Shown: positions 7,056-13,593 of the stretch, piece by piece | Position numbering within the stretch: the first letter of the stretch is position 1 | Layout: each line of letters begins with the position of its first letter | Source of the DNA: Candidatus Mcinerneyibacteriota bacterium | GTDB taxonomy: Bacteria > Macinerneyibacteriota > Macinerneyibacteria > Macinerneyibacteriales > DSCS01 | Direction: 5' to 3' | NCBI GenBank assembly: GCA_016937175.1 | Contig: JAFGWL010000029.1 | Location: 1-20,756 of the forward strand | Length of the DNA stretch: 20,756 bases | The notes under the pieces: model-generated | What the model was told of the DNA's origin: nothing | Databases searched by the model: none | Seen by the model: the letters and a program-made list of their open reading frames with translations, nothing else | Made by a program: the position numbers and the translations under genes

Positions 7056-8582
7056 ATGTCGGATCAAAGCAAAAAACTTTTGGAAATAGGAAAAGAGCTT
7101 AAAGAACTCTCTGTAAAATCAGGCCGGCTGGGCTGGGCTTACTACACCACAGGCTATGATTTCGGTATCCAGGAATCCTATGACAAGATCACAGATTACC
7201 TCAAAGATAAAAAACGGTTTGAGACAGTATGCGCTATCCGGGACAAGACAACAGACACTGAAGAAAAGCGCATGGCTGACCTTCTTTTCGATTCCTTTGA
7301 GCGGTTTCACCTCTCTGACGAAGTCACCCGGATCACTAAAGAGATCCAGGTCCTCACCAACAAACTGTCCGGGATCCTGAATACCCACCGCAGCCATATT
7401 GACGGAAAAGAAGTGACCTCCCTGGAGATCCAGCAGATCCTTTCGGAAAGCCCCGACAGAGAACTGCGCAAAAAAGCGTTTCTAGCCCGGGCCCAGGTCA
7501 ACCGCCCCATGCTTGAGGGAGGATTCATCGACCTTATCAAGCTGCGCAAGGAGTATGCCAGAGCCTACGGCGCCGATGATTATGTCTCCATGTCCCTGGA
7601 GAAGCAGGACCTCAACACAGATATCTTCAAAGGATGGGAAGAGTCCGTTCAACAGAAACTCCCCGAGATGAAGAAAGTGCGGGAAAAATATGCCCAAAAA
7701 TACCTTAAAGACAATACCGTCCGGCCCTGGGATGAAGACTATATCCGCGGGCAGCTGGCCCCGGCGTTGAACACTCAGGTCAACATGACAAACTTCTACG
7801 ACTATATCCGCACCTTTTTCGCCCATTTCGGATACAACCTGGATGACTACAACATCACTTACGACCTCTTCTCCCGCCGGAACAAGTCTGAGTGGGGGTA
7901 CAACTTCCCTATTGAAACAGCCAAAGATTCAAGGATCCTGGCCAATATCAAGGACCGCTTCCACGAGTTCCGCGTTCTGCTCCATGAAACGGGACACGCC
8001 CTGCATTCCTACCTGAACGACCCGGAAAAGATCGTCCTCAACATGGGGATCTCCGGGATCATTTCAGAGGGGATCGCCAACCTGTTCGGCGGCTTTCTGA
8101 CCAAACCTCTCTTCTACAGTCAATTTTTCAGCGATAACCTCAAAGAGGTCAAAGAGCAGTTCGCTGCCTTGAAAGAGTGGCAGGAGGCCCACATCCTCCA
8201 ACCTGTAGCGGGAATCCTCTTCGACCAGCGGCTTTACACCGCTTCTATTGAAAATGCAGAAGACATCCATGCCCTTAAATGGAGCCTGGATCAAAATCTG
8301 AACGCCGTAGAGCCCTACGGAGACGAGCCGGTCTGGGCCTATCGCATCCATCATACGACTCATCCCATCTACCTGCACAACTACTTTATGGGGGACGTCA
8401 CCTGCGCCATGCTGGAAGAGACTTTCAAAAAGAGAAGCGGTGTGGAACAGATCGAAGAGAAGCCCGAAGAATTCGCCCGTTTCCTCTATGACGAGGTCAT
8501 CTCGCCTTCGGGGCTCTACCCATATCCTGAACTCTTCAAGAAGATTGCAGGGGAAGAGTTTTCATTAAAATACATCCTGTGA
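7056..8582 (+). CDS. M2/M3-like zinc metallopeptidase (HExxH oligopeptidase)
   Basis: A 508-residue cytoplasmic zinc peptidase of clan MA. The active site is HETGH: H310 and H314 bind zinc and E311 activates water. E338 in GIISEGIANLFGG is the likely third ligand. The first 300 residues are largely helical and include SPDRELRKKAFLARAQVNR (132-150), like the lid region of the M2 peptidyl-dipeptidase and M3 oligoendopeptidase families. M2 versus M3 cannot be settled by eye. No signal peptide is present, so a role in trimming imported peptides is likely. The start is the ATG at 7056, four bases after AAGGAGG. An upstream in-frame ATG at 7008 overlaps the -35 and lacks a ribosome site. It ends at a strong terminator. 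Confidence 0.88.
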   Translation: MSDQSKKLLEIGKELKELSVKSGRLGWAYYTTGYDFGIQESYDKITDYLKDKKRFETVCAIRDKTTDTEEKRMADLLFDSFERFHLSDEVTRITKEIQVLTNKLSGILNTHRSHIDGKEVTSLEIQQILSESPDRELRKKAFLARAQVNRPMLEGGFIDLIKLRKEYARAYGADDYVSMSLEKQDLNTDIFKGWEESVQQKLPEMKKVREKYAQKYLKDNTVRPWDEDYIRGQLAPALNTQVNMTNFYDYIRTFFAHFGYNLDDYNITYDLFSRRNKSEWGYNFPIETAKDSRILANIKDRFHEFRVLLHETGHALHSYLNDPEKIVLNMGISGIISEGIANLFGGFLTKPLFYSQFFSDNLKEVKEQFAALKEWQEAHILQPVAGILFDQRLYTASIENAEDIHALKWSLDQNLNAVEPYGDEPVWAYRIHHTTHPIYLHNYFMGDVTCAMLEETFKKRSGVEQIEEKPEEFARFLYDEVISPSGLYPYPELFKKIAGEEFSLKYIL

Positions 8583-8601
8583 TCTTTCAATAAATAGGAA
8601 C

Positions 8602-8638
8602 AAAAAAAAGCGCTTCTTTACGAAGCGCTTTTTTTTTC
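8602..8638. terminator. Bidirectional rho-independent terminator
   Basis: GCGCTTC (8610-8616), loop TTTAC, GAAGCGC (8622-8628), flanked by a run of A on the left and a run of T on the right. The symmetry lets it end both the plus-strand peptidase transcript and the minus-strand tRNA transcript. Confidence 0.92.
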
Positions 8639-8685
8639 TTTGAGATTCTCATCCCATGGAAAGAAAGGAAAGATGGGTTCCGGTA

Positions 8686-8702
8686 CGGTTTTGCCAAAAC
8701 CG
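8686..8702 (-). other. Hairpin in the tRNA-Ala 3' trailer
   Basis: CGGTTTT-GCC-AAAACCG is a perfect 7-bp stem starting one base past the tRNA discriminator base on the minus strand. It may direct 3'-end processing before the downstream terminator. It has no U-tract of its own. Confidence 0.5.
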
Positions 8703-8703
8703 A

Positions 8704-8776
8704 TGGAGCTAACGAGACTCGAACTCGTGACCTCTTGACTGCCAGTCAAGCGCTCTCCCAGCTGAGCTATAGCCCC
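8704..8776 (-). tRNA. tRNA-Ala (anticodon GGC)
   Basis: On the minus strand all four arms fold. The acceptor is GGGGCTA paired with TAGCTCC, with discriminator A. The D-arm is GCTC/GAGC around AGCTGGGA. The anticodon stem CTTGA/TCAAG holds loop CTGGCAG, giving anticodon GGC for Ala codons GCC/GCU. The T-arm is ACGAG/CTCGT with loop TTCGAGT. The 3' CCA is not encoded (TCG follows the discriminator), so a CCA-adding enzyme is required. The gene is monocistronic, with its own promoter. Confidence 0.97.
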
Positions 8777-8787
8777 CTGCGAAAAAG

Positions 8788-8815
8788 ATTATACGGATAA
8801 TGGACTTCTTGTAAA
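8788..8815 (-). promoter_or_regulatory. Promoter of the tRNA-Ala gene
   Basis: On the minus strand TTTACA (8810-8815) and consensus TATAAT (8788-8793) are 16 bases apart, 11 bases before the mature tRNA 5' end. Confidence 0.7.
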
Positions 8816-8857
8816 GGGAAAAATATTCTTCTGTTTAAAATTCCATCTCAGCTATTT

Positions 8858-8884
8858 CAGCCCGCCGTGTAAAACAGCGGGCTG
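8858..8884 (-). terminator. GC-rich hairpin after the AraC-type regulator gene
   Basis: CAGCCCGC (8858-8865) and GCGGGCTG (8877-8884) form a perfect 8-bp stem with an 11-base loop, starting 12 bases past the regulator's stop. There is no clear U-tract on the minus strand, so termination may be weak or the hairpin may stabilise the mRNA. The whole 8583-8895 gap is covered by this hairpin, the tRNA with its promoter and trailer, and the bidirectional terminator. Confidence 0.45.
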
Positions 8885-8895
8885 TCAAAAGGGAG

Positions 8896-9765
8896 TTATT
8901 CAACGGGAATATAGATATCAAGCTCAGAGTGTTCGGGATCATCATGTCTGAAGCGATGATCGTAACGCTCAAAATCATCTTTTTCAGCAAAGACGAAATC
9001 ACTACGGGGAAACCATCTCTTGTAGATCTCATCATATGTCTCTCCAAGAGTGGCCACAGGGCCTTTGTGAGTAAAGACAGCATATTTCTGAGCGGGCATC
9101 TCCCTGCTGACCATTCCATGGGGAATATGATCAAACTCAGTCACTTCGACACTCACCAGGACATTGAAAGGTGTCTCATCGGTAAATTCGTCCAGGTCTT
9201 TATATTCGCAGATCCCGTAACAGACAGAGGGTGTTTTCTGATGACTGACTTCACGGGCCCGGGGATTAAAATCAGCCCACATCTGCGGAATGGTATTGTT
9301 CTTCAATGTCGTCTCTTTTTCGATACCCACCACTTTAAAAGGCTCCATATAGACGATTTTCGGCTCCATCATTTTTTGACCTCCTTTTTCCGGTATTCCC
9401 GGCCCGGTTTCCATTCTTGCGACCCGGCCGGAAAGAGGAACCACCCCTCTTTTTCTGACCATGCTTGGAGAAGATTCAAACTGTTTTTTAAAGGCCCGTG
9501 TAAAGGCTTCATGGGAATCATACCCCACATCGAGGGCGATACTCAGGATGCTCTCACTGGTCCCGACGATCTTTTCGGCTGCCGTTGTGAGCCGCCTTCC
9601 CCGAATATACATATCAGCTGTCATGCCTGTCAAGCCGTGGAAGATCCGATGAAAATGATAAGGAGAACAGCCCGCTTCCCTGGCCACGTCTTTATAGGAA
9701 AGGGTGAGGGAAAGGTTTTCCTCGATAAAGAGCAGGCTTCTTTCGATCATATCAGAATAATCCAC
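8896..9765 (-). CDS. AraC-family transcriptional regulator with GyrI-like effector domain
   Basis: A 289-residue regulator. Residues 1-105 form the double helix-turn-helix of AraC/XylS: LSYKDVAREAGCSPYHFHRIF (22-42), then ILSIALDVGYDSHEAFTRAFKKQFESSPSMVRK (73-105). After a linker of about 30 residues, residues 133-289 look like the GyrI/Rob-type effector-binding domain: EPKIVYMEPFKVVGIE near the start, GICEY, PAQKYAVFTHKGP and a final ELDIYIPVE. This architecture matches Rob- and SoxS-like activators of drug or stress responses that sense small hydrophobic ligands. The start is GTG at 9765, six bases after GAGGAGG. It is divergent from the lipoprotein gene at 9910, a plausible target with an inverted repeat between them. 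Confidence 0.92.
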   Translation of the reverse strand: MDYSDMIERSLLFIEENLSLTLSYKDVAREAGCSPYHFHRIFHGLTGMTADMYIRGRRLTTAAEKIVGTSESILSIALDVGYDSHEAFTRAFKKQFESSPSMVRKRGVVPLSGRVARMETGPGIPEKGGQKMMEPKIVYMEPFKVVGIEKETTLKNNTIPQMWADFNPRAREVSHQKTPSVCYGICEYKDLDEFTDETPFNVLVSVEVTEFDHIPHGMVSREMPAQKYAVFTHKGPVATLGETYDEIYKRWFPRSDFVFAEKDDFERYDHRFRHDDPEHSELDIYIPVE

Positions 9766-9834
9766 GCTTTTCCTCCTCGCGGGAAGTTTTAACAGCCAAC
9801 CGGATTCATCTTACCATATGAGAAACCCCTGTCT

Positions 9835-9858
9835 TGATAAATGTTGCTTTTTTTATCA
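9835..9858. promoter_or_regulatory. Inverted repeat between the AraC regulator and lipoprotein genes
   Basis: TGATAAA (9835-9841) and TTTATCA (9852-9858) are perfect inverted copies with a 10-base spacer; one more base on each side is near-matched. It sits mid-way in the 144-base divergent gap. It could be an operator for either gene. AraC proteins more often bind direct repeats, so the binding protein is uncertain. Confidence 0.4.
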
Positions 9859-9909
9859 GGAAACTCTTCGCTTTCTTTCGTTGTCTGATATAAAACAAAA
9901 GGAGTCTAT

Positions 9910-10971
9910 ATGAAACATGTCCTTTCCCTTGTCATCCCCATCCTTCTCACTGTTTTCCTCGGGTCATCATGCATCCGGAGGCCTCCGGCCGGACACGTGA
10001 CGTTAAAACCCCTCCACATCTGGGAGCTCGAAGGACTCACTAACAGCAATTCTCCCAACTGCGTCACCGTTTATGACAACACGATCTATTATGTCCGGGA
10101 AACCCCTGAGGGGTTTCTTGTGCGCCGTATGGGCCTGGAGGGAACTCTTCTTTCTGAATTCGCTATTCCCCTGGGGAAGGGCCCCGGAGAAGCTCTGCAC
10201 AGCATGGGCCTGGCTATAGATCAGAGCGGCATCTATTTTTGTGATCTTCACCTCAAACGGATCTCCCGTTTTGATTTTGAGGGACGATATCAGGATTGTA
10301 TGGACTTCGGGCCGGAATCGGGAATCATCCTCTATTTTGCCCTCACCGAGTCCTTCATCTATACCACGACTATGGATTCCGTTTTTCTGGGGAAGATCGA
10401 TAAAGCAAGCGGCAGACAAACGGCTTTCATCAGACGCGAAGGCCCTACTGAGACGAAAATCGGAGGAACTTTTACCGGAGGGCCGGTGAAATATGACCCC
10501 TTTAACGGGGAGATCTACATGGGACTTGCGGGTAAGCCTTATACTATTCTACGCTTTGATAAAGATCTGAACCCCCTGGGCCGCTTGACCTATCCCCTCG
10601 AAAAAGAGTTCAAGCCTATCCGTGTCTATCCCGGGCCCCGTCCCGCAGGCGATTTCACCGTCCTGTCTATGGCTGTCACCAGGGAGTATCTCTATGCTCC
10701 TCATATCAGCGCCCGCTATCAGATGAAGGACAACCGCCCCAAAGCCCTCAATTTTTCTCCGGAGATCCTCCGCTTCAACAAAGAGATCTCCCGTGCGGAC
10801 CAGCATTTCACCATTCAGGGCCTGAAATCCATGAAAGGGGAGTTCTCTGTCCTGTATGCTGATGACAGCAGGCTCATCGTTCTGGCCTCTGGAACCGGAG
10901 AGTGGGTTTCTCAACTCTATCCCGAGTCGCCTCCTGAATACACCAATACCGTTTTGATCCTGTCTTTTTAG
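9910..10971 (+). CDS. Lipoprotein with predicted six-bladed beta-propeller
   Basis: A 353-residue exported protein. Residues 1-20 form a signal peptide (MKHVLSLVIPILLTVFL core) ending in GSSC, so Cys21 is the likely lipidated residue. The lipobox is relaxed, with Gly at -3 instead of the usual Leu/Val/Ile. The mature part shows repeated beta-strand blocks, each ending near a turn such as LGKGPGEA (87-94), RISRFDFEGRY and ILRFDKDLNPLGR. The GxGPGE turn is typical of the 6-bladed beta-propeller lipoproteins common in Bacteroidota and some uncultured phyla. No enzymatic residues are recognised; ligand or protein binding outside the membrane is likely. AAAGGAGTC precedes the ATG. A terminator hairpin overlaps its stop codon, separating it from the operon that follows. 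Confidence 0.8.
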   Translation: MKHVLSLVIPILLTVFLGSSCIRRPPAGHVTLKPLHIWELEGLTNSNSPNCVTVYDNTIYYVRETPEGFLVRRMGLEGTLLSEFAIPLGKGPGEALHSMGLAIDQSGIYFCDLHLKRISRFDFEGRYQDCMDFGPESGIILYFALTESFIYTTTMDSVFLGKIDKASGRQTAFIRREGPTETKIGGTFTGGPVKYDPFNGEIYMGLAGKPYTILRFDKDLNPLGRLTYPLEKEFKPIRVYPGPRPAGDFTVLSMAVTREYLYAPHISARYQMKDNRPKALNFSPEILRFNKEISRADQHFTIQGLKSMKGEFSVLYADDSRLIVLASGTGEWVSQLYPESPPEYTNTVLILSF

Positions 10972-11011
10972 GAGAGAGGGGCCCCTCCCCTCTCCCTCAT
11001 CTTTCTTTTTT
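10971..11011 (+). terminator. Probable rho-independent terminator after the lipoprotein gene
   Basis: GGAGAG-A-GGGG pairs with the CCCCTCTCC end of 10971-10995 (one bulged A), then a T-rich run follows (11001-11011). It starts on the last base of the stop codon. Confidence 0.6.
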
Positions 11012-11016
11012 GGTAT

Positions 11017-11040
11017 ATCGATATATCGGGATATATCGAT
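11017..11040. promoter_or_regulatory. 24-bp perfect palindrome upstream of the mbx-like operon
   Basis: ATCGATATATC (11017-11027), GG, GATATATCGAT (11030-11040) is a perfect inverted repeat with 11-bp arms. Three direct ATATCG units (11015, 11023, 11033) also run through it. It lies about 94 bases upstream of the -35 of the operon promoter. It has the look of a high-affinity operator; there is no U-tract to suggest a terminator. Confidence 0.55.
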
Positions 11041-11116
11041 TTATACTTCCCTTGATGATTTTTCCGGGTTATAATTTTTTTGGAAAGAGTAATAAGCGCC
11101 CTTATGTGACAAGGCT

Positions 11117-11141
11117 AGTGTCAATTAAAAAAATTGACACT
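11117..11141. promoter_or_regulatory. Inverted-repeat operator overlapping the operon -35
   Basis: AGTGTCAATT (11117-11126), AAAAA, AATTGACACT (11132-11141) is a perfect inverted repeat with 10-bp arms, and the right arm contains the -35 hexamer TTGACA. A further TGACA half-site lies at 11107-11111. A dimer bound here would block RNA polymerase, so a repressor is the simplest reading. Confidence 0.65.
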
Positions 11142-11161
11142 TCCCGGATATGTTTTATAAT
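11134..11161 (+). promoter_or_regulatory. Consensus promoter of the mbx-like operon
   Basis: TTGACA (11134-11139) and TATAAT (11156-11161) both match sigma-70 consensus exactly, with a 16-base spacer, about 40 bases upstream of the first gene. A promoter this strong, with an operator on its -35, suggests high expression held in check. A second TATAAT at 11070-11075 has only a weak -35 (TTCCCT). Confidence 0.8.
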
Positions 11162-11201
11162 GTAAAGGTAGATAGGCTCTCTTCTACGCAAAGGAGGTCA
11201 A

Positions 11202-11684
11202 GTGAAACGTTTCCTCTCTCTTTTTCTTGTAGTACTTCTCTTCTGGTTTTTGTTTACAGGCTCCTTTCACCGTGACGAGATCATCGCAGGCGTGGTGCTT
11301 TCTCTCCTCATCGCTTTAGCGACGAAAAACTACTATCGCTTCAATATCCTGCTGCCTGATCTCCCTGTCCGTATCTTCAAGTTTGTATTCGCCTACCTCC
11401 CCAGGCTTGTCTTCGAGATGGTGAAAGCCAATATCCATATGGCATCCATCGTCCTGAATCCGAAGCTTCCCCTGGATGCAGACATCATTGAAAACAGGAC
11501 CTCTCTTACAGGAGATATCAGCCGCCTTGTCCTGGCCAATTCCATTACATTGACCCCGGGGACCCTGACACTGGATGTCCTTGAAGACACCGTTGTCATC
11601 CACACGGTGAACCGTGCAGCTTACAAAGGAGATAAGACAGCCACAACCCCTTTTGAAAAAGCTGTCAAAGGAGTATTCGAATGA
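11202..11684 (+). CDS. mbxA: Na+/H+ antiporter subunit E, MrpE/MnhE-like (MbxA position)
   Basis: A 160-residue membrane protein of the MrpE family, the usual length. Two hydrophobic segments lie in the first 45 residues (FLSLFLVVLLFWFLFTGSF and IIAGVVLSLLIALAT) and a third near 62-80. The soluble C-terminal half carries the family motif LANSITLTPGTLTLDV. In Mrp, MBH and MBX complexes this subunit is part of the sodium-translocating module. The start is GTG at 11202, directly after AAAGGAGGTCA; no ATG fits. It is the first gene of the operon, and its stop overlaps the next ATG (ATGA). Confidence 0.93.
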   Translation: MKRFLSLFLVVLLFWFLFTGSFHRDEIIAGVVLSLLIALATKNYYRFNILLPDLPVRIFKFVFAYLPRLVFEMVKANIHMASIVLNPKLPLDADIIENRTSLTGDISRLVLANSITLTPGTLTLDVLEDTVVIHTVNRAAYKGDKTATTPFEKAVKGVFE

Positions 11685-11938
11685 CCACCTATATTTTTTG
11701 GCTGCTGATTGCAGCGGGACTCATGCTCTCCATCCTCCGCATCATCCTGGGCCCGGGAAAAGAAGACCGGGTCGCCGCCCTGGATACGGCTAATATCATC
11801 GGAACGGGGATCATTCTCTTGTTGGCTTTACAGTTTCACTCGCCCTTATATCTGGATGTCGCTCTCGTCTATGCCGTTCTGGGCTTTATGGAGACAGTCG
11901 TGATCGCCAGAATAATGGAAAACAGTAAGGAGCTCTAA
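11681..11938 (+). CDS. mbxB: Na+/H+ antiporter subunit F, MrpF/MnhF-like (MbxB position)
   Basis: An 85-residue protein with three predicted membrane helices. Family features include ILGPGKEDRVAALDTAN (22-38), the polar loop between the first two helices, and DVALVYAVLGFMETVVIAR. MrpF is a core small subunit of the sodium-pumping module. The ATG overlaps the MrpE stop by four bases, and its own stop shares one base with the next start (TAATG). This tight coupling fits fixed-stoichiometry assembly. Confidence 0.93.
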   Translation: MTTYIFWLLIAAGLMLSILRIILGPGKEDRVAALDTANIIGTGIILLLALQFHSPLYLDVALVYAVLGFMETVVIARIMENSKEL

Positions 11939-12234
11939 TGCACACAGCAGGTCAGATCTTCATACTTATCGGGACCTTTTTCATGTTCCTGGGAGGGTTG
12001 GGTGTCTTCAGGATGCCCGATGTCTATAACAGACTCCAGGCAGGGACAAAGGCAACGACGCTTGGCTTTATGAGTATCGCCCTTGGCGTCGGATTAAGTC
12101 AACCCCAGTGGCTTCTCAAAGCCCTGGTCCTTATCGCTTTTATCGCCTTTACAAACCCGGTGAGCAGCTCTGTCTTGGCCAGGGCGGCCATGAAACGCGG
12201 CATCCCCGCAAGGAAGGTGACCAGACATGATTAA
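11938..12234 (+). CDS. mbxC: Na+/H+ antiporter subunit G, MrpG/MnhG-like (MbxC position)
   Basis: A 98-residue, three-helix membrane protein. The signature RMPDVYNRLQAGTKATTLG (25-43) is nearly invariant in MrpG. Pro and Gly residues break the third helix near FTNPVSSSVLARAA. With subunits E and F it completes the EFG sodium-translocating set. It overlaps the next gene by eight bases. Confidence 0.94.
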   Translation: MHTAGQIFILIGTFFMFLGGLGVFRMPDVYNRLQAGTKATTLGFMSIALGVGLSQPQWLLKALVLIAFIAFTNPVSSSVLARAAMKRGIPARKVTRHD

Positions 12235-12472
12235 TCCGGGACTCTCCTCACTTTTCATCTTTCTGGTCTTTGTGGCTTCCCTCCTGGCTGTGGAGGCCAA
12301 AAAAGCCTTCCGCGCCGTCCTCTTCATGTCTCTGGCCGGGCTCCTCACCGCCGTGATCTTTGTCCTCTGGAAAGCCCCGGATGTGGCCATGACTGAAGCA
12401 GCCATCGGAGCCGGATTTACCACATTCCTCTTCCTCATGGCTCTGAATAGGATCAGGGGAAAGGAGAAATAG
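12227..12472 (+). CDS. mbxD: MbhD-like antiporter subunit (DUF4040; MrpA C-terminal/MrpB type)
   Basis: An 81-residue, three-helix membrane protein matching the DUF4040 domain, found at the end of MrpA or as stand-alone MbhD/MbxD. The motif KAPDVAMTEAAIGAGFTTFLFLMAL (48-72) is the family hallmark; its Asp and Glu lie in the membrane and are thought to help ion transfer. It starts inside the end of the previous gene and ends one base before the next ATG. Confidence 0.9.
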   Translation: MINPGLSSLFIFLVFVASLLAVEAKKAFRAVLFMSLAGLLTAVIFVLWKAPDVAMTEAAIGAGFTTFLFLMALNRIRGKEK

Positions 12473-12473
12473 G

Positions 12474-13223
12474 ATGAAAAAAGTTATCGCGCTCCTTCTT
12501 TTCCTGGGTCTGCTCTTTTTTCTGGGGACAGGCCTTGAGCAGGGATTAAAGCTCGGCGACCGGAACACGTTAGCCGGCAAAGCCGGAGAGGCTTATCTGA
12601 AACGGACGGTGAACTCAGCCGATCCCTCTGCATCACCCAGCCAGGTGGAATACGGCAGCGAAACTGACATCGAAGAGAATGCCGCCAACACATTGACTGC
12701 CGTCGTTGTGGGATACAGGTCTTTTGATACCCTGGGTGAAGTCACTGTCCTCTTCCTCGCAGCCACAGGGGTCATGGCCCTCTTTTTTGCATCCGGAAAA
12801 AAGAAACGCCTCGCCCTGGCCAAACCCAATTTTATACTGTCGGTCTCCTCAGGTTTTTTGCTGCCTCTCATCATCCTCTTCGGCGCCTACGTCTTCACCC
12901 ATGGCCATCTCACCCCCGGAGGAGGATTTCAGGGCGGGACCATCATCGCCGCCGCTGTTCTTCTCCTCTATATGGCGGGAAACGCCTACAAAGCGCCTGC
13001 CACTGGCCTTAAGGTCCTTGAAGGGTTTTCAGGAGCCGGTTATCTGCTTATCGGCCTTGCAGGCCTGCTTCTCACAGGATTTTTCCTTAACAATTTTCTA
13101 CCTTCGGGAAAGATGGGCGCCCTTTTCAGCGCAGGGGTCATCCCTGTGGTCTACATCCTCATAGGCCTGAAAGTCAGCGCCGAACTCAGCGGTATTGTAT
13201 CAGATTACATGGGAGAAGATTAA
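12474..13223 (+). CDS. mbxF: Fused MbhE-MbhF antiporter subunit (MrpB-like), MbxF position
   Basis: A 249-residue membrane protein joining two subunits that are separate in MBH hydrogenases. Residues 1-105 are MbhE-like: one N-terminal helix, a loop of about 50 residues outside the membrane, then NTLTAVVVGYRSFDTLGEVTV (72-92). Residues 118-245 are MrpB/MbhF-like, with HGHLTPGGGFQGG (143-155) and four helices. The same fusion defines MbxF in archaeal mbx operons, which is why no separate E gene is expected. The reading frame is continuous, so this is a true fusion rather than a sequencing artefact. The ATG is one base after the previous stop. Confidence 0.9.
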   Translation: MKKVIALLLFLGLLFFLGTGLEQGLKLGDRNTLAGKAGEAYLKRTVNSADPSASPSQVEYGSETDIEENAANTLTAVVVGYRSFDTLGEVTVLFLAATGVMALFFASGKKKRLALAKPNFILSVSSGFLLPLIILFGAYVFTHGHLTPGGGFQGGTIIAAAVLLLYMAGNAYKAPATGLKVLEGFSGAGYLLIGLAGLLLTGFFLNNFLPSGKMGALFSAGVIPVVYILIGLKVSAELSGIVSDYMGED

Positions 13224-13224
13224 T

Positions 13225-13593
13225 ATGGGACATGAATGGTTATCCTTATGGAGTTTTCTCTACGGCCCCCTGTCCATCTTCCTGGTGGGCCTTTACGGAC
13301 TGTTAACACAAAAAAACCTGATCAAAATGGCAATTTCCATTAACATCATGGATTACGGAGTGAATCTCTTCATCATCTCGCTGGGCTATGTGCCCTCTGC
13401 TGAGGCCCCGATCTATACAGACGCGGTGAAAACTTATCTTCCCGTATTTGCGGACCCGCTCCCCCAGGCCCTGGTCCTCACAGCCATCGTGATCTCTGTC
13501 GCCGTGACTGCATTTATTCTGGCCCTGACCATCAAGATCCACAGTCAATACGGAACGACAGACCTGACAAAACTCGGGGAGATGGAATTATGA
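13225..13593 (+). CDS. mbxG: Na+/H+ antiporter subunit C, MrpC/NuoK-like (MbxG position)
   Basis: A 122-residue protein with three membrane helices, homologous to NuoK of complex I. The signature DPLPQALVLTAIVI lies near residues 76-89. The start is the ATG at 13225, one base after the preceding stop, with GGGAGAAG as ribosome site; an ATG at 13195 would lie inside the fused subunit. The conserved membrane Glu of NuoK helix 2 is not obvious: NIMDYGVNLFII carries Asp instead. The stop overlaps the next ATG (ATGA). Confidence 0.9.
   Translation: MGHEWLSLWSFLYGPLSIFLVGLYGLLTQKNLIKMAISINIMDYGVNLFIISLGYVPSAEAPIYTDAVKTYLPVFADPLPQALVLTAIVISVAVTAFILALTIKIHSQYGTTDLTKLGEMEL

Noticed and set aside
8704-8776. 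tRNA gene as an attachment site for an integrated element
   Set aside because: No integrase, no duplicated tRNA 3' end and no change in gene character on either side were seen.
11070-11075. Second TATAAT upstream of the operon as the main promoter
   Set aside because: The hexamer 17 bases upstream is TTCCCT and TTGATG is only 12 bases away; the pair at 11134-11161 is far better.
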